Positions 41,562 through 50,207 of a stretch of DNA of 64,000 nt are shown piece after piece; within the stretch, counting starts at the first letter, position 1, and each line of letters begins with the position of its first letter. The translations under genes and the position numbers were made by a program. Source of the DNA: JAJDYQ01 sp963662865 (GTDB lineage Bacteria; Pseudomonadota; Gammaproteobacteria; JAJDYQ01); the NCBI GenBank assembly GCA_963662865.1, contig OY759969.1:1240001-1304000 (forward strand). The letters run 5' to 3'. The notes under the pieces are model-generated. The model was not told the DNA's origin. It was given only the letters and a program-made list of their open reading frames with translations, and ran no database searches.

Positions 41562-43150
41562 GCGCCACGGCCACGGCCGTGATCCGTGATGCGTTGGCCG
41601 CTGCCGCGCATGGCGAGCGCGGGCGGGCCGTGCGGCAGTTGGCGCTGCGCTACGGCGTATCGACAGCATCTATCTATCGATATGCCCAGCTCGGCGGCAC
41701 GCCACGGCCCCGCGATCCCGCCCGCCCCGAATACCGCGAGTGGACGCAGGTCGCGGAGGCACTGCGGCATCGTGCGCCGCAACCGGCACCACTGGATCTG
41801 GCGCTGGAGTCGGCGATCGCCGGTGAGTTGCTCCCGCCGGAGGCGGCGGCCATGCCGGTGGGCACGGCGCATCGCATCGCCCGCGAGGTCGGGCTGCGCC
41901 CGCGCCCGCGGCGTACCCAACGGCTGCATGCCGATTATCCGATGCAGGCGGTGCAGTTTGACGGCTCGACCAGCCAGCATCTGACTGTCGGCGAGCAGAT
42001 CGCCGATGACGATTGGGTGCTGCATCTGCATCACGCGCCCACCCCCGCGGGGGGGTACAAAAACAAGCCGCTGGCCGCGCACCGGCTGCGGCTCATGTCC
42101 TATGGCCTGTGGGATATGTGCACCGGGTACAGGCGATCCCTGTGCTTGCCGGGGCTGGGCGAGGCGGCGGCCGACTCGGTTATCGCCCTGGTTAACCTGC
42201 TGACCGAGACCGGCGACCCGCAGCGCCCGCTGCACGGCATCCCGGATAACTTATGGGTTGACCAGGGCGCGTTGTTCAAGGCAGCGATCTCTCGCGATCT
42301 GATCGACCGCCTGGGTATCGCTTTGGTAACCGGCAAGCCGTATAACAAGGAGCGGCAGGGCGGCGTGGAGCAGGGCTGGCGGCGTCAGTGGCAACGCTTT
42401 GAGCGGTCATTATTTTTGACGGGCGCTGAGACGATCACGCTTCAGGCGTTGTCGGCTCGCCTGATTGAGTACGAGCGGCGCGAGAACGGTAAGCGATTGG
42501 CTCGCGTGCCGGTCGGTGACCGTATGGTGTCGCGCACGGCGGCTTGGGCTGCGCTGGTGCGTACCCGCCCCGATCCGTTGCGGGCCATGCCGGATAACGC
42601 CATTTCAACACTGCACCGCGAGGACAAGCGCCGTATTGATCGATCGGGTATCGTCCGCTGGCGGGGAGCGGAGTACGAGTGTCGCGAGTGGCACGATTGC
42701 TGGGTAGTGGCTCGCCAGGGGCTGGATGCTCCGGACATGTTAATCCTGGAGGACAGTGACGGTAACCGCGCCGAGGCGCGGCGTTACCAGCCACGTGGCT
42801 ACGGCGAGGTGCGCGGCATCCCGACCACCGCGCTGGACAAGCTACTGGAGCAGACCCCGCCGGTCGGCGCTGATCCGTATGCGCCGGTCACCGGTCAGGG
42901 CGGCGGCAATATCGTGCCGCTGCGCGGCATCGCCGCGGCGGCATTCGGCATTGACAACCCATTGGACGCCAGCCGTTATGGCGACATGGATGCCGCGATC
43001 AGCGCATTTTGCGGCTTATACCCCTACCCCCTTTCTGCTGCCGACCGCAAGGCGGTCGAGCAGCGCATTGCCGGCGATGGCCTGTCTCGACGGGCGGTCG
43101 CCGATCTCGCCAGCACGTTGCTGGCCACCGTTATGGAGATATCGATATGA
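41552..43150 (+). CDS. DDE transposase, MuA-like
   Basis: 532 residues. N-terminal HTH region (RGRAVRQLALRYGVSTASIY), the integrase core with Asp in VQFDGSTSQH, Asp in LWVDQGALFK and Glu in NKERQGGVEQGW, then a Mu-type beta-barrel (EYECREWHDCWVVARQG). Carries out integration and replicative transposition of the phage at the end repeats. Overlaps the ATPase gene by 4 bases. Confidence 0.9.
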   Translation: MPLSATATAVIRDALAAAAHGERGRAVRQLALRYGVSTASIYRYAQLGGTPRPRDPARPEYREWTQVAEALRHRAPQPAPLDLALESAIAGELLPPEAAAMPVGTAHRIAREVGLRPRPRRTQRLHADYPMQAVQFDGSTSQHLTVGEQIADDDWVLHLHHAPTPAGGYKNKPLAAHRLRLMSYGLWDMCTGYRRSLCLPGLGEAAADSVIALVNLLTETGDPQRPLHGIPDNLWVDQGALFKAAISRDLIDRLGIALVTGKPYNKERQGGVEQGWRRQWQRFERSLFLTGAETITLQALSARLIEYERRENGKRLARVPVGDRMVSRTAAWAALVRTRPDPLRAMPDNAISTLHREDKRRIDRSGIVRWRGAEYECREWHDCWVVARQGLDAPDMLILEDSDGNRAEARRYQPRGYGEVRGIPTTALDKLLEQTPPVGADPYAPVTGQGGGNIVPLRGIAAAAFGIDNPLDASRYGDMDAAISAFCGLYPYPLSAADRKAVEQRIAGDGLSRRAVADLASTLLATVMEISI

Positions 43151-43983
43151 GACATCTAATCTATGATCACTTCGGCCTGCCCGCTGATCCCTGGGCTGGG
43201 CACCGGGAGACGGCCGACAGTCGCCGCATTCAGACCGTCGTGGCCGGTGCTCTGGCGGGCGGCGATATGGTCAGCATCGTCGGTGAGCGCGGCAGCGGCA
43301 AGACGCACGCGATTTGGCGGGCGATCCATGGTGTTGATTGCCAGGTCATTGAGCCGATGCGGCTGGACCGCGACAAGCTGCACATCGGCGATATCCAGAC
43401 CGCCATCGTCACACAACTCAGCGACGAGCGCCCCCGGCACTCCGCCGAGGCTCGCGCCGGTCAGACCCGGCGCCTGCTCAAGGCCGCCAGCAAGCCCGTG
43501 CTGCTCATCGATGATGCGCATCTGTTGCATCACCAAACGCTACGCGCTATCAAGCGGCTGCGTGAGCTGGGCGCCCGTGGCCGGCGGCGGGCACTCCTCC
43601 CCGTCATCCTGATTGGTCAGCACGACCCCACCGCCCGGGTCGCCGAGGTCGGCCTGCGTACTGACACGCTGTCGCTGGCCGGCTTGACACCCGATGAGGT
43701 CGCCAGCGCTGTCGGCGATGTGTTGGCGGCCCTGATCTCTCGCACCGCCAATCAGCGCATCGCCGCGCACCCCGCCGCTCGCAACTGGCTGGATCTGCAA
43801 GCCATCATCCATGACTGCCTGGCCGCCGCCATGACCCGCGGCATGACGGTGGTGGATGAGACCATCGTCAATGATTGCCTCGGCGTCGCGTCCGGCGCGG
43901 TCAAGCCGTCCGCAACCAAACAACCCAGACCCGGGCAGGTCGCCAATGCGCTGGGCAAGTCGGAGGTGCGCCATGTCGCCTAA
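43147..43983 (+). CDS. Transposition AAA+ ATPase, MuB-like
   Basis: 278 residues: N-terminal HLIYDHFGLPADPWAG as in ExeA/TniB-type ATPases, Walker A GERGSGKT, Walker B PVLLIDDAHLL and a C-terminal helical region. Selects target DNA and activates the transposase. Target immunity by this protein normally prevents self-insertion. Confidence 0.85.
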   Translation: MRHLIYDHFGLPADPWAGHRETADSRRIQTVVAGALAGGDMVSIVGERGSGKTHAIWRAIHGVDCQVIEPMRLDRDKLHIGDIQTAIVTQLSDERPRHSAEARAGQTRRLLKAASKPVLLIDDAHLLHHQTLRAIKRLRELGARGRRRALLPVILIGQHDPTARVAEVGLRTDTLSLAGLTPDEVASAVGDVLAALISRTANQRIAAHPAARNWLDLQAIIHDCLAAAMTRGMTVVDETIVNDCLGVASGAVKPSATKQPRPGQVANALGKSEVRHVA

Positions 43984-44197
43984 GCCTATTGTGTCGCACA
44001 AAACCACTGTGATGCCGACAACCGATGGGTGCGGGCATCTGATCTGCCCGCGCTGCGACGGCACAGAGTTTCAGCGCGGGCCCAAAGCCGGTCTGTCCAT
44101 CAATCTTCGGTGCCGATGCGGGGCCGTCTGGAACGACACGCCCTTCGGTCTTGATGCCCTTAACGATTTGGCCCGAGGAGCGATTGCGCACCTGTGA
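43973..44197 (+). CDS. Small zinc-ribbon protein
   Basis: 74 residues with CPRC (after GHLI) and CRCG spaced like a zinc ribbon. Related small Com-like zinc-finger proteins in Mu act in translation control; here the role is unknown. Overlaps both neighbours. Confidence 0.6.
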   Translation: MSPKPIVSHKTTVMPTTDGCGHLICPRCDGTEFQRGPKAGLSINLRCRCGAVWNDTPFGLDALNDLARGAIAHL

Positions 44198-44661
44198 CCC
44201 GACGCTCATCATCTCTCTCTCTCTGGCCAATCACGGCGGGCCAAATCCGTGCGATCCACGCCGCATTGTCGCATCGCGGCATCGATGACGAGACCTACCG
44301 CGCCATGCTGCGTGAGCACTGGCAGGTCGATACCTGCAAGGCGTTGAGCCGCGCTCAAGCCAATGCTCTGCTGAACCGGCTGAACGGTCGGCGCAAGCCG
44401 GCCCGCCGGCGACAACCGATCCGCAAGCCGCACCTGCCAGCGCCTGTCCGGCAGGCCGCCGGCGGCAATGTCGTGCGTCTGGCGACCCGTAACCAGCGAG
44501 ATTTGATTGACGCGCTGGTGTCCGAGATCGCTTGGACAGACGGCGGTTACGAGGCGTGGCTGCGCCAATCCCTGGCATTGTCTGGCGTCCGCACCCACGA
44601 TGATGCCATGCGCACTATCGAGGGCCTCAAAGGCCTTAAGCGGCATGGCCATGCACGGTGA
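44194..44661 (+). CDS. GemA-like regulatory protein (Mu gp16, DUF1018)
   Basis: 155 residues: IHAALSHRGIDDETYRAMLR and the C-terminal helix WTDGGYEAWLRQSL match the Mu gp16/GemA family, which modulates host gene expression. Lies just before the Mor-like activator, as in Mu. Confidence 0.8.
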   Translation: MTRRSSSLSLWPITAGQIRAIHAALSHRGIDDETYRAMLREHWQVDTCKALSRAQANALLNRLNGRRKPARRRQPIRKPHLPAPVRQAAGGNVVRLATRNQRDLIDALVSEIAWTDGGYEAWLRQSLALSGVRTHDDAMRTIEGLKGLKRHGHAR

Positions 44662-45025
44662 TATGATCGATTGGCGCCAGTTGCGCCACATCGCTGACCA
44701 GGACAGCCTGGATGTGCCGTATAGCCTCCGGGCTGCCAGCTCGGCGGTGGAGCAGGCCCTGGAGCGTATCGAGGGCATGCCGCCCGATCAGGCGGCTCTG
44801 TTAATCGTAGCGCTGGTCACCGATGTGCTGGCGTCACGAGGTCATAGGGTTCCGAGCGCAATCCAGCTCGACGAGTTGATTGAGCGCAACCGCATGATGC
44901 GCTGCCTGCCCGCCGAGTTTGACGGGCGCAACTACCAAGAGTTAGCACGACGCTATGGCGTATCGACGCGGTCGGTGCGGCGGATTATTGATCGGCGACG
45001 GCTGGCGGCACGCAAAGGGCACTAG
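44651..45025 (+). CDS. mor: Mor-family transcription activator
   Basis: 124 residues from the ATG at 44651. The C-terminal HTH (NYQELARRYGVSTRSVRRII) and preceding dimer domain match the Mor/C family that activates Mu middle and late promoters. It ends 14 bases before the late dyad at 45039, its likely site of action, which recurs at the leftward late operon. Confidence 0.8.
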   Translation: MHGDMIDWRQLRHIADQDSLDVPYSLRAASSAVEQALERIEGMPPDQAALLIVALVTDVLASRGHRVPSAIQLDELIERNRMMRCLPAEFDGRNYQELARRYGVSTRSVRRIIDRRRLAARKGH

Positions 45026-45038
45026 GCCCTCGAAAATA

Positions 45039-45064
45039 GTGACAGGCCTGCCCTGCGCTGTCAC
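45039..45064 (+). promoter_or_regulatory. Rightward late promoter with activator dyad
   Basis: GAAAATA then GTGACAG-N12-CTGTCAC, with TATTATAGT beginning 11 bases later as a -10. The dyad, its 12-base spacing and the preceding GAAAATA are the same as at 33709-33734. Drives the lysis and packaging genes. Confidence 0.65.
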
Positions 45065-45091
45065 GGTCACTACATTATTATAGTCGTCCAT

Positions 45092-45523
45092 ATGCGACAC
45101 GCCATTTTAACACGTCAGACCTCAACCGAGCAGGGCACCTTTGGGGTGCTGGATGCGCCGGGCTTGCAGCGGCTGTACGTTGCCGAGCCTCCCTGGCGAG
45201 ATAACCGCCGCGGGTTGTCGTGCATCCCGACCGGCGCCTATCTAGTCAAGCCGCACCGCTCGCCCAAGTACGGCCACTGCCTGTTGATTACCGAGACGCC
45301 GGACCGAACCTGGATTTTGCAACACCCCGGCAATGTTGCCGGCGATAAAACTATCGGCTTGCACACCCATACCCTGGGTTGCCAACTACCGGGACTGCGC
45401 ATGGGGAAACTCAAGGTTAAGGGCAAGTGGCAACAGGCCGTCCTGGCCTCGCGTACCGCGTTTCGGCAACTGATGGGCTGGGCTGACGACGCGCCTTATC
45501 AGTTGGAGATTACAGGAGCATAA
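45092..45523 (+). CDS. DUF5675-family phage protein, probable lysis gene
   Basis: 143 residues with SCIPTGAYLVKPHRSPKYGH and ILQHPGNVAGDKTIGLH, the DUF5675 pattern found next to holins in many phages and reminiscent of L,D-transpeptidase-like folds. First gene after the late promoter, preceding a holin-like gene. Enzymatic activity is not established. Confidence 0.65.
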   Translation: MRHAILTRQTSTEQGTFGVLDAPGLQRLYVAEPPWRDNRRGLSCIPTGAYLVKPHRSPKYGHCLLITETPDRTWILQHPGNVAGDKTIGLHTHTLGCQLPGLRMGKLKVKGKWQQAVLASRTAFRQLMGWADDAPYQLEITGA

Positions 45524-45525
45524 GT

Positions 45526-46017
45526 ATGGACATATTACTCTCGTTATTAACCGGCGGCGCGACCGGTATCGTTGGTACCGCACTGTCCGCCGGATTCAAT
45601 TATTTTGGTAGCCGGCAAAAAAACAAACAAGAGATCGAGCTGCGCAAACTGGAGTTACAGGAGATGCGTCAGGAGGCCGCGATTGCCGAGCGGGTCACCG
45701 CCATGGAGTTGGAGGCGGCAACGACGCAGGCGGAGTACGCCGGGCTGCAAGCAAGCTATAGAGAGGCATCTACACGCTGGACCGCAGGCGCGGAACTCAC
45801 CCCGGCGCAGACTTGGCTGATGGTCGTCGTTGATGTCGTGCGAGGACTTATGCGCCCGATGATCACGGTGGTGCTTATGGGGTATGTCGGTTGGATTTAC
45901 GCTGAGACATTGGCTGACCCGAGTTCGCCGGTGGTCAGCACTGTCCTGTATCTGACCACCGCCAGTGTGTTGTGGTGGTTTGGGTCGCGCCAAACGGAAA
46001 AAGCGCTGGGTAAATGA
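45526..46017 (+). CDS. Holin-like membrane protein
   Basis: 163 residues: an N-terminal span (LLSLLTGGATGIVGTALSAG), a charged coiled coil (KNKQEIELRKLELQEMRQEA) and two C-terminal spans (PMITVVLMGYVGWIY; VSTVLYLTTASVLWWFG). Same type as holins of other Mu-like phages. Overlaps the next gene by 4 bases. Confidence 0.65.
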   Translation: MDILLSLLTGGATGIVGTALSAGFNYFGSRQKNKQEIELRKLELQEMRQEAAIAERVTAMELEAATTQAEYAGLQASYREASTRWTAGAELTPAQTWLMVVVDVVRGLMRPMITVVLMGYVGWIYAETLADPSSPVVSTVLYLTTASVLWWFGSRQTEKALGK

Positions 46018-46322
46018 TCGCCGAAACCAAAGATTTGATCTACGTTATACAGGGCGTTACCGCCCTGGGCGTGATCTTATGGACTTGGCTGCAAAGCCGC
46101 AGCAAAGCGAATCAGAGCGACATCAAAGCAGTTAAATCTGACGTGGCCGAGCTAACGGATCGAATCACTCGGGTGGAAACGGTTGGCGGAAAAGACGAAA
46201 TGTCCAGTATCCATGCACGCATCACAGACATTAAAGCAGACACGTCCAAACAAAGTGGCCAGCTCGCGGAGATCAGTGCGACCCTTAAAACCATACAAAC
46301 GGCGTTAATTCGCACGGATTAA
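46014..46322 (+). CDS. Mu gp25-like membrane-anchored protein (DUF2730)
   Basis: 102 residues, one N-terminal span (LIYVIQGVTALGVILWTWL) and a coiled coil. DUF2730 proteins occupy this place in Mu-like genomes, between lysis and packaging genes; function unknown, possibly lysis control. Confidence 0.7.
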   Translation: MIAETKDLIYVIQGVTALGVILWTWLQSRSKANQSDIKAVKSDVAELTDRITRVETVGGKDEMSSIHARITDIKADTSKQSGQLAEISATLKTIQTALIRTD

Positions 46323-46324
46323 CC

Positions 46325-46624
46325 ATGAGCCTCAAGGACAGATATCGCCGCACCGTCGATGAGGACTTGCGCCTCACGATCCTCTTATTGCTGTTGGAGG
46401 CGGGTAACTATGATCTCAATATCTACATCCTCCAGTCCGCACTGGCGGACTTTGGTCATCGGCCCAGCCAGGACAAGCTCCAGACAGAGTTATCCTGGCT
46501 GACCGAGCAGGGCCTCTGTGACTTAAGCGACGACGCAGTGGTCGTCGCCAAACTCACGCAACGCGGCAAGGATGTCGCGGAGGGTCGGCAGATCGTGCCC
46601 GGCGTCAAGCGCCCCCACCCATGA
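46325..46624 (+). CDS. Mu gp26-like protein (VpaChn25_0724 family)
   Basis: 99 residues, winged-helix-like (LRLTILLLLLEAGNYDLNIY, LSWLTEQGLCDLSDD, LTQRGKDVAEGR). A standard gene of the Mu-like packaging block. Confidence 0.75.
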   Translation: MSLKDRYRRTVDEDLRLTILLLLLEAGNYDLNIYILQSALADFGHRPSQDKLQTELSWLTEQGLCDLSDDAVVVAKLTQRGKDVAEGRQIVPGVKRPHP

Positions 46625-46654
46625 ACCATAAAAAAAAAAGATACTCGCGGGAGG

Positions 46655-47194
46655 ATGAGCCGGGTACAACAACTCCCTGTAGCCATCAAAAAACGCCTGG
46701 ATGAACTGCTGGTCGGCGGTGTCCCGCAAAAAGATATTCTCCGGCAGCTTGAGCCATTGCTGATAGACGCCGGTGAGCAGCCGCTGTCTGCCGCCGGCCT
46801 CAATCGCTATGCCACTCGCATGGAGAGTTTAGGCCGCCGTATCCGCGAGAGCCGAGAAGTTGCCGAAGTCTGGACGGCCAAGTTTGGCGAGGCGCCGGCG
46901 GGTGAGCTGGGACAACACATCATTAATATGCTGCGCACCATGGCTTTTGAGTTCACATTGTCTGCGGATGGCCAGACCGATGACGAGGGTAATCCAGTCA
47001 TTAACCCAACAGTGATTAACGACTTGGCCCTGGCTGTCCAACGCATGGAGCGGGCGGCCGAAATGTCCACCCGCCGCGAAAAGGAATTGCGGCAAGCCTA
47101 CGCGGCCAAAGCGGAGACCGCAGCGCGGCAACGAGGCATCTCTAATGATACTGCCGCAGCCATACGGCAGGCGATTGAGGGCGCCGCGACATGA
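46655..47194 (+). CDS. Mu gp27-like protein (DUF3486), probable small terminase
   Basis: 179 residues with KKRLDELLVGGVPQKDILRQ and the helical core expected for DUF3486, proposed to be the small terminase subunit of Mu-like phages. Overlaps the large terminase gene by 4 bases. Confidence 0.75.
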   Translation: MSRVQQLPVAIKKRLDELLVGGVPQKDILRQLEPLLIDAGEQPLSAAGLNRYATRMESLGRRIRESREVAEVWTAKFGEAPAGELGQHIINMLRTMAFEFTLSADGQTDDEGNPVINPTVINDLALAVQRMERAAEMSTRREKELRQAYAAKAETAARQRGISNDTAAAIRQAIEGAAT

Positions 47195-48624
47195 GTGCGC
47201 ACACGTTGCTGCCTTATCAATCCCGCTGGGTTCAAGACAGGGCGGCGGGCCTTAAGGTTGCCGAAAAATCCCGCCGTATCGGTATGTCATGGGCCGAGGC
47301 TTACGATGCCGTGATGCACGCCGGCGCCGGCAACGGCAATGTCTATTATCAGGCTTATGCGCACGATATGACACGTGGGTTTGTTGCTGACTGTGCGGAT
47401 TGGGCGCGCACACTTGAGGTTGGCGCCAACGCTGTAGGCGAGGTGTTGCTCGATATTGACGACCACAAGATACCGGCGTTCCGTCTGCCGATGGCCAGCG
47501 GCAAAGAGATCCTCGCGATGACTTCCGCGCCACGTGCGTTTCGCTCCAAGGGGCGCCCCGGCGACCTGGCAATCATCGACGAGGCAGCCTTTGTGGATGA
47601 TCTTGCCGAGGTGCTCAAGGCGGCGCTGGCGTTTCGCACCTGGGGTGGCGCAGTGCACGTGATCAGTACCCATAACGGCGAGGCATCGCCGTTTAACGGC
47701 CTGGTGCGCGAGGTGCGTGATGGCACCAGGCCGGGTGGTCTGCACACGGTGACTTTGGCCAATGCGATTACCGACGGGCTGTACAAGCGTATTTGTGCTG
47801 TGCAGGGGCTGGCCTGGTCCCCGGCGGCCGAACATGAGTGGCAGGCGGCATTACGCGCTGAGTACGGGCAAGATGCCGGCGAGGAGCTGGACTGCATCCC
47901 CAGCGCCGGCGGTGGTGCCTGGCTGGCCTGGCACCTTCTGCGCCAGGCCGAGCACGATGACGCCGGCCTGCCGGATCAATACGCCAACGGCCCAACCTAC
48001 ATCGGCGTTGACATTGCCCGGCGCAACGACCTGTGGGTCGCCGTCGTCATCGAGCGTGTCGGCGACGTGCTTTGGCTGCGCGAGCTACAGGCTCGTCGTG
48101 GTATCTCCTTTGCCGACCAGGCCGCCGTCATTGACGGCCTGGTGCATCAATACAATCCGGTGCGCATTGCCGCAGACCAGACGGGCATGGGCGAGGCGGT
48201 GGTGGAGTCGATGCAGGATCGTCACGGCAGGTCACGGGTTGAGGGCGTGTTATTAACATCCTCCCGGCGTCTGGATGTGGCGACTGCGCTGCGCGAGGCG
48301 CTGGAGGACCAGCGCCTGCGTATACCGAGCGACGAGGCCCTCCGGCGCGATCTGCACAGCATCAAGTCTGAGTCCGGCCCGACCGGTGCGCCGCGACTGG
48401 TCGCCAGCCGCAACGAGTCGGACGGCCATGCCGATCGTTTCTGGGCGTTGGCGCTGGCCTGCGCCGCAGCAGCCAGCACAGAGCATCAACCCTACAGCTA
48501 CACGCCGGTCAAGTCTTATCCACGCATGGACGACAGCGATGATAACGACGATTACGCTGTCTCCGGCAAGTCTGGCGCCGCCGGGTTTGGGCGGGCCACA
48601 TTCGGCCCGGGAGCCTACGGCTGA
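47191..48624 (+). CDS. Terminase large subunit, Mu gp28-like
   Basis: 477 residues. LLPYQSRWVQDRAAGLKVAE, a Walker-A-like region EKSRRIGMSW, Walker B LAIIDEAAFVDD, and a C-terminal nuclease domain starting YIGVDIARRNDLWVAVV. Packages phage DNA into heads. Confidence 0.88.
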   Translation: MSAHTLLPYQSRWVQDRAAGLKVAEKSRRIGMSWAEAYDAVMHAGAGNGNVYYQAYAHDMTRGFVADCADWARTLEVGANAVGEVLLDIDDHKIPAFRLPMASGKEILAMTSAPRAFRSKGRPGDLAIIDEAAFVDDLAEVLKAALAFRTWGGAVHVISTHNGEASPFNGLVREVRDGTRPGGLHTVTLANAITDGLYKRICAVQGLAWSPAAEHEWQAALRAEYGQDAGEELDCIPSAGGGAWLAWHLLRQAEHDDAGLPDQYANGPTYIGVDIARRNDLWVAVVIERVGDVLWLRELQARRGISFADQAAVIDGLVHQYNPVRIAADQTGMGEAVVESMQDRHGRSRVEGVLLTSSRRLDVATALREALEDQRLRIPSDEALRRDLHSIKSESGPTGAPRLVASRNESDGHADRFWALALACAAAASTEHQPYSYTPVKSYPRMDDSDDNDDYAVSGKSGAAGFGRATFGPGAYG

Positions 48625-50207
48625 TGGCCGGTCTGGTAGATCATCGCGGTCGCCCGATTGATACGGGGACGCTGCGTGGCGAGCGGGCCGGCCCATCGGT
48701 CACCGGCGTGCGCAGCATCTGGCCGACCTCTCATCTCCACAACCTGACACCCAAACGCATTGCCAGCATACTGCGCGAGGCGGAGGTGCCGGGTGACGGC
48801 GCCAGTGAGCGTTATGTTGAGTTGGCCGAGATCATGGAGGAGCGCGATCTGCATTATCTGGGGGTGATGCAGACCCGTCGCCGACAGGTCGCGCAGATTG
48901 GAGTACGCATTGAGCCGGCCTCCGACAACGTCCAGGACATTGCCGACGCCGATCTCGTCCGTGAGTTTTTCAGCCGCGATCCGATTGAGGATGAGCTATT
49001 CGACCTACTCGACGCCATCAGCAAGGGTTACAGCGTCGCCGAGATCATCTGGGATATGTCTGAGCGACAATGGCGTCCGGCGCGGATCGACTGGCGTCAG
49101 CCGCGCTGGTTTGACTTCGACCGGGATTCCGGCACGCAACTGATGCGCCGCGACGACAGTGGCGGTTGGGTCGAGCTTGAGCCTTACAAGTTCATCGTCC
49201 ACATTTCCAAGGCCAAGTCGGGTTTGGCGCTGCGCGGCGGTCTGGCGCGCGCCGCCGCCTGGGCCTGGCTGTTCAAAAATTACACCATCAAGGATTGGAT
49301 GCGCTTCGCGGAAGCCTACGGCCAGCCCTTGCGCATTGGCAAGTTTGGCCCGGGCGCGAAAGATGCAGACAAACAAGTGTTGTATAAGGCCGTCGCCAAC
49401 ATCGCCTCGGATGCCGCCGCAATCATCCCGGATGATATGTCCATTGAGTTCATTTCCGACACGACGGTTCGGGGCAGATCGGAGATCTATCGTGATCTGA
49501 TTACTTACATCGACCGACAGATCAGTATCGCCGTATTGGGCCAGACCTTAACTACCGATGCCGGCGACAGCGGCAGTTATGCGCTCGGCCAGGTGCATAA
49601 TTTAGTACGGCGAGATATCGAGCGATCCGATGCCCGCCAGTTGGCGGCCACCCTGCGCCGCGACTTGGTGATCCCCATTGTTGCGCTTAATCACGGAGTG
49701 CGCAAAGACTATCCCAAGGTCATTATCGAGCGTGACGAGCCGACCGACACCAAGATGCTGGCTGAGACGCTGGATAAGCTGGTGCCGCTGGGTCTTAGGG
49801 TCAGGTCAACCGAGGTCCGCGCCAAGCTCGGATTGGAGGAGCCAGACGCCGACGATGAGGTGCTGTCTGGACCAACCGCCCCGGTCGCGACTCCGCCTCT
49901 GCCGGGTATCGCGACCCGCCGTCGGGATGCCTTGTTGTCATTGGCCAATGCCAAGGCCCAGACCCCGGATCGGTTGGAGCAGGCACTGGACGCCATCGAT
50001 GCGCAAGATTGGGATGCTCTCGCATCGCCGATGATTCAACCCATCCTGGACCAAGCCCGCGGTGATCCCGAGGGTCTCATGGGTGACATCGCCTCGCTGT
50101 ACCCGGAGCTCGACACCAACGCCGTTCAGCAGCAGTTGGCGCAAATATTATTTGCCGCCGATACTTGGGAGCGCATTCGACATCAGGCCGACGACGACAA
50201 TGCCTGA
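48624..50207 (+). CDS. Portal protein, Mu gp29-like (DUF935)
   Basis: 527 residues. The DUF935 pattern is clear: LTPKRIASILREAEVPGDG near 40 and LITYIDRQISIAVLGQTLTT near 300. Forms the head vertex through which DNA passes. One-base overlap with terminase. Confidence 0.88.
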   Translation: MAGLVDHRGRPIDTGTLRGERAGPSVTGVRSIWPTSHLHNLTPKRIASILREAEVPGDGASERYVELAEIMEERDLHYLGVMQTRRRQVAQIGVRIEPASDNVQDIADADLVREFFSRDPIEDELFDLLDAISKGYSVAEIIWDMSERQWRPARIDWRQPRWFDFDRDSGTQLMRRDDSGGWVELEPYKFIVHISKAKSGLALRGGLARAAAWAWLFKNYTIKDWMRFAEAYGQPLRIGKFGPGAKDADKQVLYKAVANIASDAAAIIPDDMSIEFISDTTVRGRSEIYRDLITYIDRQISIAVLGQTLTTDAGDSGSYALGQVHNLVRRDIERSDARQLAATLRRDLVIPIVALNHGVRKDYPKVIIERDEPTDTKMLAETLDKLVPLGLRVRSTEVRAKLGLEEPDADDEVLSGPTAPVATPPLPGIATRRRDALLSLANAKAQTPDRLEQALDAIDAQDWDALASPMIQPILDQARGDPEGLMGDIASLYPELDTNAVQQQLAQILFAADTWERIRHQADDDNA

